A stretch of DNA of 54,463 nucleotides from Ichthyophonus hoferi (Eukaryota > Opisthokonta > Ichthyosporea > Ichthyophonida > Ichthyophonidae). Made by a program: the position numbers and the translations under genes. Positions 22,901-35,465 of this stretch are shown one piece after another. Every line of letters starts with the position of its first letter. Position 1 is the stretch's first letter. The DNA is taken from contig NAOQ01000277.1 in assembly GCA_002751075.1 (NCBI GenBank), positions 3,291-57,753 on the forward strand, written 5' to 3'. The notes under the pieces were generated by a model, which saw nothing but the letters and a program-made list of their open reading frames with translations, made no database searches and was not told where the DNA came from.

Positions 22901-25593
22901 GGGGAAATCCTGATATATTCGGTACAAGAGACGGGTATGAAGAATGTTGCAACCTACGCGGGCCATTCTGGTGCGTGGCATGTTGATTAAGTGTTTACTT
23001 TACTTGACATTAGGATAATATGTATATACATTTACAGGCATATATATTCAATTATCTCTTTATGTGACTATCTACCCCAGTTTTAAGGCCAAAAAGCAGT
23101 AGTAGTCGTAGTTATGAGAATAGTAATAATAATAGTAGTAGTGTCATAACATTAAAATAACATTTCAGTTCATCTCTCCTATTATGCAATCCCCTGCCTA
23201 ATCTTTATATCGCCTGGTGGGGGGTAGATGAGGTGACCTGTTTAGTGTGGGACGACCAAAGCCAACGACTATTTAGTGGTAGTAAGGACCATACCATTGT
23301 GGTGTGGGATGTAAGCAATGAGAACGATGTCACACACATCTTGCATGTACACTCAGCCCCTATTCTCTCACTGGACTACATGGTGGAGTCGAACAAACTG
23401 CTTTCCCTAGACAAGGAAGGCGAGTTAGTGATGTGGAATATGTCCGTACATCGAATACCTGTAAGCGTGTTTTATTCTCTTTGTTCTCTTGCCCACCTCT
23501 GTCATATCTCTTATCTTTCCTGTTTCTTTGTGTTTCCGTCATATTGGCGCTTCTTTTTTATTCAATTTCTCTTTACTTTTTCTCATTTTGTTTTCTCTAT
23601 TTCATTCTCTTTTTGTTATTTTATATATCTTTGGAACTACATGTAAAGTATTGACAAAAGGGTGTGTGTATGTAGCCGGTGGATCTACATAATGGTAAAC
23701 GATGCGAAAGGTGCAACAAACCCTTTTATTGGATGCTCAGTATGTGGGAGTCCTATACGCAGGTGGGATACATGTCTTTGCATGAGTATTTCATAGAATA
23801 TAAAACATAGCACCATCTTATGCACTGCGATATTATATAGCACATTACAAGTTAGTTAATGTTAATCTCGCTGCACGGAAATGGAATCCTGTACTGGTAA
23901 TTGATTTATAAGTAAAGTAACATACAAGTAGTAGCTATATAGACCCTCAGTACTCTCTGGTTAAAGTTGCGAGATAGAGACCAAGTGTCTAAGATATGCG
24001 AATGGATGTATATAAAATAGCGTACATACGAAATTGGGCTCGGATGTGCATGTTTACAAATACCAATGCAATACGAAAGCCTAAGAACACAATCACAAGC
24101 ACATACACACAAAGGCACATCGTGGCATAGTTATATATATACTACATTCTCTGATCACCAGTATCAGGTGAGGTGATTTATTTACCCTCACCAGTCTCCC
24201 ATAGACTTACTTCTCACTATATTTGTAGTTTTGATAAATATAGTAATTGTACTAAGATTTGGGTTGGTTCTTTAAATATATATATTTAACTGACATACCC
24301 GTTTATCTTTCTTTAATATGATTTGCTCTTTCTCTGTCTGTGTCTATTTTTCTTAAGTTGGTTTAATTGGTATTATAGTATTTCTTTACTACCTTTGTTT
24401 CCTACCTAATATATTGTTTATTTGATTGGCCCTCCTGCGTTCTCTAGTCTTTATCTACATCTGCTTTGCTTCCTCTCTTATCTTACCTGTTTTATCTTCT
24501 TTCCATCTATTTATCTACATGGTTTCATTTGTTTTTCTCTTTTTCTTTTTACATGTCTCTCCTACATTTCTTTATTTATATTTTATATTCTTTCAGCACC
24601 ACTGCAGAAAGTGTGGATCTTCTGTGTGCAGTAAGTGCTGCAGTCTATCTGTTTATCCAAGAGGGGGGTATGAGGAACCGGTTAATATTTGTACCGGGTG
24701 TGCGCCAAAACTTACCCAGACTGAGTAAGTCCATCATCCTTAGCATCACCTACCTGGTTGCTTCCATACTCTTCCTTTCCATTCTCATATACATCTCTGT
24801 AGTTTTATGACTGAAGCCTACTTTGTTCATCATTGTACCAACCAAGGATTGATATGGAGTAGGTGGTCGATATTGAGTTTTAAATTAATTATTTTTAGTA
24901 TTATATATGATTGAATCTTTAAAAATAAATAGTGTATTAGCAAGTTCATTTATGTAATAGTCTACAACCGTTAAAGTTTCAAGGAATTTATTATGCTCAG
25001 TTAGACCAATGTCCGACCTTTCTGTCTGTCCTTGTAATAAGTTATTTTTTTATTAAGCTGTTTGTAATTGACATGCACTACAACTGGTATGGGATACAGT
25101 CTGGCAACAACTATTACAAGACATGAACTCATGGGAGCAAAGAAGATCATGTGGTGTCCATCACGACAGGTGTTGGCTTCTATCGGCTATGACGACATGC
25201 TAAGGGTAATTCTGGTATTTGCTATCTATATATATATATATAGATGAAGCATGCAGTTATTTGGTATAGAGATACACATTAATAGCCATACAGAGACATT
25301 TGATTGCATATTATGTATATGAAGACCAATTACTGACCGTAAAATATACTTGGTTTGGTATGATGCGCCACATGATTAGTAGTTCTTGGATCCACTGTCA
25401 CAATGTGTCTTTCCAAGTTCTAAGTGTGTATATATAAATATTCACATATGTATGTAAGAAAATATACAAGCACATGTATATAAGTATATGCATTATATCC
25501 TTATTGCTTCCTAACTCACAGACATGGAAGTTTTCCACCGCACCCCCACTGGCAAGCAATCGGCCAGCTCCCCTCAAAACAGCCGCAGTATAA
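19991..25593 (+). CDS. WDFY2: WD40-FYVE protein (WDFY1/WDFY2 type)
   Basis: Family members bind endosomal PI3P through the FYVE finger and use a WD40 propeller as scaffold. Proposed exons: 19991-20087, 20792-20881, 21423-21532, 22016-22070, 22470-22620, 22858-22970, 23228-23460, 23676-23762, 24597-24724, 25100-25205, 25522-25593, totalling 1,242 nt (413 aa; human WDFY2 is about 400). Phases agree at every junction. WD signatures: FITASEDGSIRIW, GVFVGLDNGLVA, GIMVTCGMDKYVCAF, HAFVGLTSGEI, LFSGSKDHTIVVWD, LSLDKEGELVMWNM. The FYVE finger lies between WD repeats as in WDFY, with four CxxC-type pairs: CERC, HHCRKC, CSKC, CTGC. The usual R(V/I)C motif reads NIC and no WxxD precedes the first Cys, so lipid affinity may differ. 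Intron 5 (22621-22857) is an AT-AC U12-type intron. Exon 1 is the least certain; the rest is strong. Confidence 0.9.
22621..22857 (+). other. U12-type AT-AC intron in the WDFY-like gene
   Basis: The intron begins ATATCCATTC (U12 5' consensus ATATCCTTT). It ends with the branch-like TACCTTAAC (consensus TTCCTTAAC) followed after about 10 nt by a terminal AC. Exon phase 2 plus the A of the next exon keeps frame and joins SELAVPHTPSSLL to YPKQTKHAFVG, matching the family. No GT-AG pair does this. Confidence 0.85.
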
Positions 25594-26514
25594 TGTTATA
25601 TTCACAGATATGTATTGTTTAATTGGATCGATGGGCGTGCTCTTTCCCGAATGGCATATACTTTCAACTCTTGTATTTAGTGGAACACATGGGTATAGAT
25701 ATGCATGTATATTGCATTTACTGTGGCCCAGGCATTTAGAGCCCACAGCCATACTCCTTTGTATAACAGTGTATAGTATAATTATAGTAGAATCCTAGAA
25801 CTAGGTTGGTGTATGGGAGCTATATAGTTCTTATTCATTGACTGTACCATAGTATGTAACTGCCTTCACATGTTCATAATTATAACCATATTTATCCTAT
25901 CCCTAGTTCAGCGATTTACCAACAAAATTAATATTGAACGTATTTTAGCTTTAGCCTAACATTTATTTACACCTTAAATGCCATTTAATCGTATTTGTAT
26001 ACTTCTCTCCCTTCCCATACACACCAGTCATAGTATAGTATGTAGGTTTGTTATTGTCACAATTCATTTTCCTCTATAATTACCATCTAGTAAAGTTTTG
26101 ATCTTATTAGTCTGCCCTGAGGACTAGAGTCAATCAGTTAATCTTTAATGATGTGTGGCATCCAATAATGGGACTCCCAAAGGTGTTTTGTACAAAAATA
26201 AATAGGAAATACCTTAGTTATATATAAATACATTGGTATAATTTGCAGGTACAACGGGATCTAGTGGCATCTGAGCCTGAGAATATACTTGTACATAATG
26301 TGTAATATATGCAAGTAACAACCATTCCTGATACCGGTGTTGACCATATATATATATATATATATGACAAATAGCCATACATCTAGATACATCTGGGGCG
26401 ATATAAACACTGCCATTTGTTTTTGGTACGCCCATTCATAATGCTTCATTCCACTGTTCTTTACTACTTTAGTCCAGGCAATATTACTATCACGAATTTA
26501 GACTGACTCTGTTA

Positions 26515-26944
26515 ATAGGTTCTATCAGAAACTGACGTAGCAGTTCTACTAATTTGTCCACAGCTGTTGGGATCTCCAGTTGTATAACTGGTAGTGGTTA
26601 ATATTGTTGGGCCAGTGTTAGTGATAGTCATTTGATCAGATCTGTCTTTAAGGCTAAGTTGTTGTGATAGAGGTTCTACAGAAGGCCCGTATGCCAACTC
26701 TCCAAGTAATTAGCTGTAGCAATTATATCTATGTTCTAATTTAGAAGAGATAGATGCTTTGATGCGCTTGGGTGTATATGTGGAAATTACATAATGAGAT
26801 CGATCACTAAGAGGTGATATATTACGATGTAGATAATAACTATTGTCGCTATTTAATGTTAGTAAGCAGCTCTCTGAATTCTGAACGAGCGAGAGATCTG
26901 GACACTGATTATCATATACGAGAGCCAGTGGTGAGTTAGACACT
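26515..26944 (-). pseudogene. interrupted ORF of about 140 codons, unrecognised
   Basis: An acceptor-like TTATTGTAG precedes an open frame that ends in TAA at 26710. The same frame then stays open for another 61 codons to about 26515. The peptide is Ser/Thr/Asn-rich (for example DNQCPDLSLVQNSESC, then TITNTGPTILTTTSYTTG) and looks more protein-like than the flanking DNA. It may be a decayed exon, a cytoplasmic or mucin-like tail, or chance. No family was recognised. Confidence 0.2.
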
Positions 26945-27248
26945 ACAATAACGGTGTTTATTACATGTATATAATTAAATACAATGTATTTTCGTGTGCG
27001 TTTACGAGAACTTCGTATTTTGCTATTTATACTGCGTATGTGTGAGCGGGGGTCCTTTATTATTGACTTCTATTTTCATTTATATTCATTTTGCTGCTAG
27101 TACCAACGTTTGGTTAACACCCGTATAGCTGAGTTTAATAACCTAAATGGAACCAGTTATAAATATCCGTAGTGTTTCCTTATATAGCACATTAGCTAAT
27201 TGACTACATGCAAACCATGCATCGACAAAGCAATTATAACTACGTTTG

Positions 27249-27271
27249 TTCGGAGTTAACGATCTTGTAAC
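27249..27271 (+). repeat. dispersed TTCGGAGTTAAC motif, copy 2
   Basis: The 12-mer is followed after three bases by CTTGTAAC, exactly as in the copy at 51506. Confidence 0.65.
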
Positions 27272-27575
27272 AGGTTCTAAAAACATAGATTATTCAAAGC
27301 AGAAAATCTGGTAAAAATCTACCAAATTGTATATAGAAACGTGTACAAAAGCATTAAGCTTGACTAGTTGATTGTTTATTCAACACTATGTTGTTAATTA
27401 ATCCATGTACGATCTAAATTGACTAGTGACATCCGATGGCCAATATAGTTACATATACATATAACATAGCTTAAAATAGTTTTGGTTGTCACTGCAGCCT
27501 CTATAAAATTCTGGGTGTTCTCTCCTAACACATTACGACCTTTTAATGGCGTTCATATCACTTTCTTGCTAGGCC

Positions 27576-27764
27576 CTATGATCCAGTATCCGATCTTTCC
27601 TGCATCAAATTGTAATAGAAATTTAACACAGATCTTGTGTTCTTTATTTTCAGAGTGATAATGATATATAATAATAAGCATATAGTTAAAAGGCCGACAA
27701 TAAAATATCTACAGTGCTGCACAGCAGGATAATGCATTTTTATAATAATAGTTGACATAAGTAG
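27576..27764 (-). CDS. possible short transmembrane ORF
   Basis: From an ATG at about 27758 the frame gives some 60 codons with one strong hydrophobic segment (YFIVGLLTICLLLYIIITL) followed by a basic KIKNTR cluster, ending in TAG at 27576. Such segments can arise by chance in AT-rich DNA. It could also be the membrane exon of a gene with 26515-26944, but no joining splice pair is convincing. Confidence 0.18.
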   Translation of the reverse strand, partial: LLMSTIIIKMHYPAVQHCRYFIVGLLTICLLLYIIITLKIKNTRSVLNFYYNLMQERSDTGS

Positions 27765-28350
27765 GGGATAACTTAACCCAGTCAAGCCAAAACAATTTGC
27801 ATTTGTATTTGAAACTGAATACCAAACGGACTTATATCCACGATCTACAATTTGGATTTTAAAAGATTATGACTGTCAGTACTTAAAACCATGCATACAA
27901 GGATTTATTAAGTTACCTACGTGTGCATGCATACATACATGTACATGTTTCTACCTATGTGATATTAATGAATTGTTTCTATGGGCGGATTATATATAGG
28001 TTTTTTTTTGATTTCACTAAGTGGAAAGACATAAAGGTATAACGTATGTACGTAAATCTAAGTCTAAATGTCAAAACGATATTTCAAGAGCATAAGCGTA
28101 AATATATATGTTGACAAAGCTATGGATGCAATTGTACGTTTGTATACAAAATATTTTGTAGGTATGCATCGGTGTGAATAAGACCCGTGCTAGTACGTGT
28201 AGGTTAACTGGCTTATAATGTCATTTCAATTGGCAAGTTACCAGCTGCCTACATCTCGCAGTCGCACCGCACCCCTTAGCCTATACAAATCGCAAATTAT
28301 CCGGATCTTTTTACTCTTTGAAAGACAAAGGTATTTGTCTTTGAAGTGTT

Positions 28351-30505
28351 TTATTCATTGGGCTGTGAGGCTGGGAGTGCAAGATGTCTGCCAATGTTTC
28401 CAAAACAAATGCCTCCAGCAAACAGTAGAATGGGAAACCACGAGTTTATACCAACAAAATCTGGTTGCCGATATCTAGGATAGGGGCATGGGTCATATTG
28501 GCGAGAGAGTGTGCATGTGTGCATATGTAGTTTTTTGTCTGACATTGTAGAACACAACGAAAAAACTATAAAAACAAAATCAGAAACCATATATCTAATA
28601 GTATTTATAGCTAGTAAAGAATGGGTAAATGAACATGTAGATGACAAGCACAATCATCCCGAGTCAAGAAAAGAGCATGAAAGAAATTAGAATCTTTCCA
28701 AAAGTTGGCAATATAAAGAGTTGAAGCGAAGACAACAGAAGAGAGTAAACGGAAAGAAAATTAAATAAAAAAATAGAATAGCAAAGTAAAGTGAATGTTT
28801 GATATAGCTGAGATTGAACTAGAATGCATAGGCAAATGGGTCAAATAGTAAACAATCCAAAGAAAATACTTACATATGGTCCTAAGCTTGTGTAAATGGG
28901 TAGAAAGAAATACATGCATTTATATGGGTATGGACATGTTTAATTAACAATTGCTTACCTCAATAAGTCAACGTACACCAGTACTTGACACGCAATAGTA
29001 GCAATAGTCGTAAATATAAAGGAACATGCCAACCCTTGTACCGACCGGTCAAACGACCACCACAGACCTGCCGCTGCCACTACCATTAACACCACCAACG
29101 GCACTATGTTGGTCCTATCAGGTAGTTTCTAGGTGAAGGTTAAGGGAAAACAAAGCTTTGAAAGATGAGCAATACAGAAAAAAAAAGGGTGTGGAGTAGG
29201 AGAATAAATATATATACCGCAAATATGAGAGTGAGTCCACATAAAATACAAGTTGTGATAGGATAACTTATAGTAACGGTGTCAAGTTAAAAAATAATTA
29301 TTTGAAAATTCGACTCACAATCATTTTATATCATAAGCTTATTAAAATTGTCAGGAGGCTGGTATATTCTATTATATGGGATATATTAGCAGTCATCATG
29401 ATGACAATAGGAATATAAGTACGTGTAAAATTTAAATAGGGTGGGAGGGATTATTAGGAGTATACATGTAGGAAACATCCCATGACTGTGTCTTACAGTA
29501 CAAAAATATATGTACATGTGTTTTAAATTTTATTTCTCTCTACAATGAACTGCTTCTGTTTTAAATAAACAAAAACAAGTAGTTTTAAAAAAAACGAGAG
29601 TAGTAGATAAAACTAAAACCAATAAATAGTCAATATACGTATATATAAGTGCATTATAATAGAAATGTATGTTCTTTCTGCTCTGTCAACATGTGGTAAT
29701 AACGCTATAAAACAAAACACCATGTCAATTATAGCCTTCGGTTAGATATGTATGTATCCATATACTTAATATTTATAATTATATATATATGAAAACATTA
29801 AGAATACAAAGGTAGAGAACGTGGAAAAGAAAAATACGAGTAAGTACTGCATAGTGTAAGTGTAAGATATATAAATAAACTTGAATGAATCCCACGAACA
29901 TGCATGCCTAACAAGAAAAGTGGCGTATTTACGTAAAAAGATTTGAGGTATGGTTAGTAAAGGCTGGATAACGGGAAGTTCCAAATTCTTATCAATTAAT
30001 CCAGAAGACCATATTATAGAACAGGAATAATAAATGTAGGTGCGGGGTTGTGTGTTTATGTGCTTACATGTTGTGAACATACGTTATAATGAAATAGAAA
30101 ATGCAGTATTTTAAAGAAAATGACAAGAAAAAAAGTATGAATTTGAGAAATGATCTAACAAGTCAAGATAAGGATAGTTTTCGTTATTATATGAGATACA
30201 GCACAGGCATAGGTCAGATCGATAAAGAGGCCAAAACACCGAATAACACTAGTCCATTCTTTGCTGAACTTATGTTTTATACCCAATAGATGATCTACAA
30301 AAGGAAAGGTTAGACCCAGAACAACGGAGGCCAAGCCGCAAGCCAATGGAAGCCACCATGCACAACTTAAAACTGTTACTGTTTTCTGTGATACTGTGTA
30401 TATATGTTGCTGTTGCAAAAATAAAGAAAGACAAACAGTAACAATAAAGCCCAGAAAAAACAAAATGAATATTCTGTGCTGAACCTTCATGCCGATAGTT
30501 GACAT
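28351..30505 (-). CDS. INSIG: INSIG, ER sterol-sensing membrane protein
   Basis: INSIG proteins sit in the ER membrane, bind oxysterols and retain SCAP-SREBP; animal forms also promote HMG-CoA reductase degradation. Exons: 30200-30505, 28959-29128, 28351-28474, totalling 600 nt (199 aa; human INSIG2 is 225). Family blocks: SCAWWLPLACGLASVVLGL, KHKFSKEWTSVIRC, AAAGLWWSFDRSVQGL, PDFVGINSWFPILLFAGGIC, and FGNIGRHLA. Asp129 in SFDRS corresponds to the SCAP-contact Asp (D205 of human INSIG1). The hydrophobic profile fits six membrane segments. The N-terminus is short; translation could start at 30505 or at the Met at 30490. Intron 1 (29129-30199) begins GTATCTCATA and carries the branch-like TCCCTTAAC 11 nt before its AG, so it may be a GT-AG U12-type intron. 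It is transcribed divergently from the hydrolase gene, with four CCAAT boxes between. Confidence 0.95.
29129..30199 (-). other. possible U12-type GT-AG intron in INSIG
   Basis: Read on the minus strand, the 5' end is GTATCTCATA against the U12 form GTATCCTTT. Near the 3' end TCCCTTAAC lies 11 nt before the terminal AG, a typical U12 spacing, and the usual long pyrimidine tract is short. The 5' site has a mismatch at the key +6 position, so the class is uncertain. Confidence 0.45.
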
Positions 30506-31137
30506 CCAGAGTATTTTATTTTGGTTTCTACTCTATCGGTTGAAGGAGATTGCATTTGAAAATCAGAAAGAACAATAATAAACAATGGGTTTATCTTACG
30601 CCCATATCCAGTGTTATATTTTTAATTTGTCATAGGTGATTGGCCAGTTTTAATACGTCAAGAATGTACTTGTTATTAAAACGTGATACTTTTGTAACCA
30701 ATGATATACTGTATGAGGAGAATTGGCTCATGAGTCATGTCATCTAACAATCAGGCTCTTTATAACGTGGGTGATTGGCTCTTGCTTGAACAACATTACT
30801 ACTCAGTATAAGGTAGCAAAAATACCTACCTACTTACTATTTTAAAATTCCTTTTGCCTTTTTTGATTCCTATTAAAAGCTTAGAATATAGTTTAAACTA
30901 ATTGCTCTATTAAAAAAGTACCATTCATTTTTTATGAATATATATAGTTAGCCTTGGAATAACTAGTGCTCACTCAGAGATTTAAAATTTTAGCCACGAA
31001 TAAGAACATTTGAGTTGCACAAAACCGTACACTTTATTTACGAATCATAATATGCGTTAATACAGCCAAGAATAATTGACTGCTTGACTGCACAAAACCT
31101 ACAGATTGATTACAATTTCAATTCGAACAAATTAGAC
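30506..31137. promoter_or_regulatory. divergent INSIG / hydrolase promoter region
   Basis: The 632 bp between the two start codons carry CCAAT boxes at 30639-30643 (ATTGG), 30698-30702 (CCAAT), 30722-30726 (ATTGG) and 30774-30778 (ATTGG). GTGGGTGAT at 30767-30775 overlaps the last box. Its complement ATCACCCAC is one base short of the sterol element ATCACCCCAC. In animals INSIG1 is a target of SREBP acting with NF-Y, which binds CCAAT. CCAAT is common across this whole window, so the boxes alone prove little. Confidence 0.4.
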
Positions 31138-34100
31138 ATGCCTCGTACAAACAACCCGTCGTCTGCTGTTCAGTTGGAGTATGAAACATTTGGCGACCGT
31201 ACTACCGGTGAGCCCCTGGTATTAATTATGGGTCTGACTGGACAGATGATTATGTGGCCCTTGGAGCTTTGTTTTCGCCTTGTAGACCAGGGTTTCTTTG
31301 TTATTCGCTTTGACAAGTAAGTTGTTTATGACAAAGGTGGTGCGCACGTGCTTGATAGATTTCCCACATTACATTTCTTTTAACAGAATATCTTCTGGAA
31401 TACGGAATTTCATAAATTAAGCCACACATATATAATGGATATAGCCCTTTTATTTTTCCTTGAGCCATTGCACCAAACAGGCCTACACATGCATCATCTA
31501 TACATACAGACTCTTTAATCATTGTAATTCATCAACCGATGGGGCATCTAGTCTCTCTATTTTATTTACATGTTTGCCTTATCGGTATTTTTCCATCATC
31601 GCATCTATAATATATTTACAACTACTTAAAATCTTCAGTGTAGAAATGAAACTGTAACTATATAGTTATTTAGACCCAACATTAGAGTTACTACAGGTAT
31701 ATTTCATTTCTTATTACTCTTCTAATGCCGCCTAACAGTTTTTGAGTGATCTAAAAGACAATACTTCTTTTGAAATTATCAAACAACAAATTATAGCCTT
31801 TTCAGCTATACACATTTCTTTTTTCTGGAGACAATATATCCAGATAGTCCAAAGGTAGTTTTATTCTTCGGCAAAGGCAGTTATTGAACATAATAAGAGT
31901 AGGCTAGTTCTCTTGTTATGTTGTAAGTATGTACAACTAGTGATAAATTATCTATCGCAACCAAGCTTATGTTATTAGGGCTATAACAATATATAACTTT
32001 TATCTATTTCTCGTCATTCTCGTCATTCTTCCTTTAACTCGATACATATTTCTTTTGCAGTCGAGACGTAGGGCTCAGTACCAAGCTAGATTCTCTTCCT
32101 CCTCCTAATATACTCTACTCAGCACTTATGAGAGGGTTGGGCTATCCTGCTACTAGTCCCTACTCTCTAGAGGACATGGCAGATGGTGAGTGCTAACTGG
32201 TTGTTTACATCTAGGTATTATCTGCTTGCATTTGTTCCTTATGTTTGCCTTGATATTGGAGTCTGGAACTACTCTAACAGACCACGCCTGATACTCAATA
32301 TCATCCTATTACTTGCCTAAAACATGCAGAAATTGCAGTAACTTCACATTATTCCAATGTATATAAACTGGGATAACACCTATCCTGTAAAAAAAGATTT
32401 CCTAATTATGTTCTTGGTGGCGAGGAAAATGATAATGTGTATGATATATATGCACATACACATTCACTACCTACTCAACCACTCCCCATTCCCCCCACCC
32501 CCCAACACACACACCCACATTTATATGTAGACACGTTTGGCCTAATGGACGAACTAGGTATTGACAAGGCACATGTGTGCGGTGCATCCATGGGAGGTAT
32601 GATAGGCCAACTGATGGCCATTCACCGGCCTGAAAGGATATTGTCCCTTACCTCCATAATGTCTACCACGGTAAGTCCTACTAGCCCTTGGTTGTACTTG
32701 GTTTAACCGTGGTTCTTAGAAATAACACCTTGCCATTAATCCGTGTGTTTTTGGACCACACACAAATGTTATTATATCATAGGAGTAAGTGTGCCACAGG
32801 TAATATACATCGGTTTAACCAGTTTATCATGCATCTAATCTTTATTTTACTGGAATCGTACATTATGGATTTGCACTAAAATAAGTTGTTGGCATTGTGT
32901 ATTGATGCATGGCCGAATGTTTATGGGATAGAGCCGGGTAAAATAAACTGGGCAAATCAGCTAAATATTAGTGTAGTTATATGATAAAATGATATATAGT
33001 ATTGTTTATTAGCCAATACCCCTGTACACATACACAGGGATCCAACCGTCTCCCATGGGGCAGCATTAGGTTATTTTTGAAAATGCTCGGACCTAGACCC
33101 ACCACCGTCGAAGAGAGAGTGGAGAGAGGCGTTGATATATTTACGATTCTGTAGGTTTGGTGGGGGAAATTTTACATTAGTTATAATAGTACTTTTGTAC
33201 GATATATAAGTGAATGCACACATACACATTTCCTTTATCTCTATCTTCAGGTATATATATATATACTCTCTTTTCTATATATTCATACCACTTCCCTCTT
33301 TCCCATTGTGTTTACTGTGTACTGTGAGTGTAATTCGTACTTACTATGTGTTTGTATGACTGTTATGTGGACAAGCAGTACACATCCTACTTATCTATAC
33401 TCTTAAATAGCCCGTCGACTCTTCTCCCTCAGTGCCAATAACCAACCTGTGTTGCTATGCCTTTTCCTCGTCTGCCAAAGCTAAATACGCTCGCATACAG
33501 GCCTATATATATACTTAAATTTATATTCCTATATTTATATGTAAACTTTCGTATATTGTGTAGAACGATAATTAAACGAACTGACATATACATAACAATT
33601 CCTTGGCACCTCTACCTCCCACCTTTTAATGCACACTCCCTATATACAAATATACATATATTTATAGGTCTGGAGGCCCCGAGTACACCAACAAAGAAAG
33701 ATTGCGAGATGTATTTACCGCCATGATTGAGCGTTCATATTATTACGACCAAGGACGTCAATTTTCCGCTATCTTATCTTGTCATGATCGTACTGAACAG
33801 CTTCAGACACTGAAGGTATGGGTACAATATGGCCGTGCTGTGGAGTAGTAGTGGGGTGGGCGGAGAAGGAGCACAAGATGGATTCCTTTCAAGGAAGAGG
33901 AAGAGGGAGAGTGTGTTTAGAGATCACTCATTTGTGATTTAGTTGGAGAATTAGAATGTATTTGTGATTAATATGAGAGTACTTTTCATAGATTATTTTA
34001 GTTATATTGTTTTACTGGTTGCACCTTCCAATGAATGACCACCACTTTTTGCTCTCCAATTTGATCTTTATCACTTTTTTTTTCTTTCTCTTTCCTACCC

Positions 34101-35465
34101 TTCTCCTTATTTGTCTATAGTCTATATTGAATGGAAAGGGCTTATACAAGAACATAGTAGTGATAGTTAAGTTACTGGGTGGAGAACATGCATGACTATG
34201 AGGTTGATAAACTCACTAAAGGTATATAAGTATTTGCAATATATCATGATGGCATGTTGCAATGGGCAGTTGATACCGAAATATTAGACCAACCGTTTTT
34301 ATTTGAAGATAGCTGTATTATTCATAGCTACATAAATATGATTGGTAGTATATATGCGTCATTATTTTTAAAAAACCTTTACTTGCTACTCTCTTATAAT
34401 TCCAACATTTTTTTTACGAGTCATGATTACCCCTAGTATTAAACGGTTATATCTACGATGCAATGTAATTGGCAATAGACTACCACCGTGAATATAATAT
34501 GACCTTACCATTTCTTCTAGCGATATGAATGGCCATGTTTGTACACAGTGGATAATTGCACTCTAAAAGGATTTCGGTTCCTTATGCCTAATTATATTGA
34601 TTTATTTATATCTCTATATATCTATTTACTATCCAATTCGGACATCGAGATATATGCACAAGACCATACGGATATATGCTCATTTCTATATGCACGCTAT
34701 ATCAGGTGCCTACTCTAGTCATTCATGGCCGTATGGACCCTCTTCTTCCCCTCCCACATGGCGAGGCAACAGCCCAAGCTATACCCAATTCTAAACTTCT
34801 TGTGGTACGTCTATGCTGCTGTTTATCCATTTCACTTATCTTCTTATTTTTTTCCCAGCTATTACACTTTCCCCCATCTCTTTGTTTCTTTGCCGTCTCA
34901 TATACTATACTCTATCGTATTCTGTACTGTGCTCTATGCTTTTGTTCAGACCCCATATCTGATTTTGCGTTTTTATAGTCTTTTTTAATCCCTTTATTTG
35001 GCTCTTTCTCCATTCCCAATACTGATTGATATTTCCAAGCTATGTCCGACATTCTCCTTTATATACGAAGTATTGTTTATTATTTATACAATCTGCTTTG
35101 ACACAAGTATTCAACATTGATATATATATACGCATAATCTCACACAGTTATCGCGTGTTTTAGTATATCCAGACACATACTTACATGGAGTATATATATA
35201 ACTTTTTGTTTTTTTTTTGATGTATGCGTATTATCATTTTACTATATATGAATCCGTTTCTATACAAAGATATCGCCTATGGTCATGTGATTGGCGTTTA
35301 TGAAGGCAATGGAGATAGAATAACACAGTAACGAGGGTGTGTATCAAGTATTATCTGACATGCATTCTGTGTCTTCTTCAGTTTGACCAGATGGGACACA
35401 ACTTGCCCGAATGTATCTACCCCGAAATGGTCAAAGCTATAGCTACCTTGCAGGTTACTGCTTAA
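31138..35465 (+). CDS. alpha/beta hydrolase fold protein
   Basis: Serine hydrolase of the AB_hydrolase_1 type, probably an esterase or lipase; substrate unknown. Exons: 31138-31316, 32061-32185, 32531-32670, 33038-33150, 33668-33815, 34706-34804, 35382-35465, totalling 888 nt (295 aa), with phases consistent. The N-terminus holds the oxyanion strand PLVLIMGLTGQMIMWP and VIRFDNRDVGLST. The nucleophile elbow is CGASMGG (Ser121), the acid is in VIHGRMDPLLP (Asp246) and the His is in FDQMGHNLP (His274), so the triad is complete. No signal peptide or membrane segment is seen, so it is probably cytosolic. The ATG at 31138 is the first in frame, and the frame is open upstream only to a TTG at 31084. 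The FDNRDVGLST type is common in bacteria (RdmC-like methylesterases), but here the gene is fully intron-split. Exon 4 must end at 33150, since extending it gives a stop at once. Confidence 0.93.

Larger units (their letters stand above)
25594..28350. other. gene-poor spacer
   Basis: Between the WDFY-like gene (+) and INSIG (-), whose 3' ends face each other. It holds a short (AT)n at about 26348-26367, two weak minus-strand ORFs listed separately, and the dispersed motif at 27249. Otherwise I see nothing coding. Confidence 0.5.
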
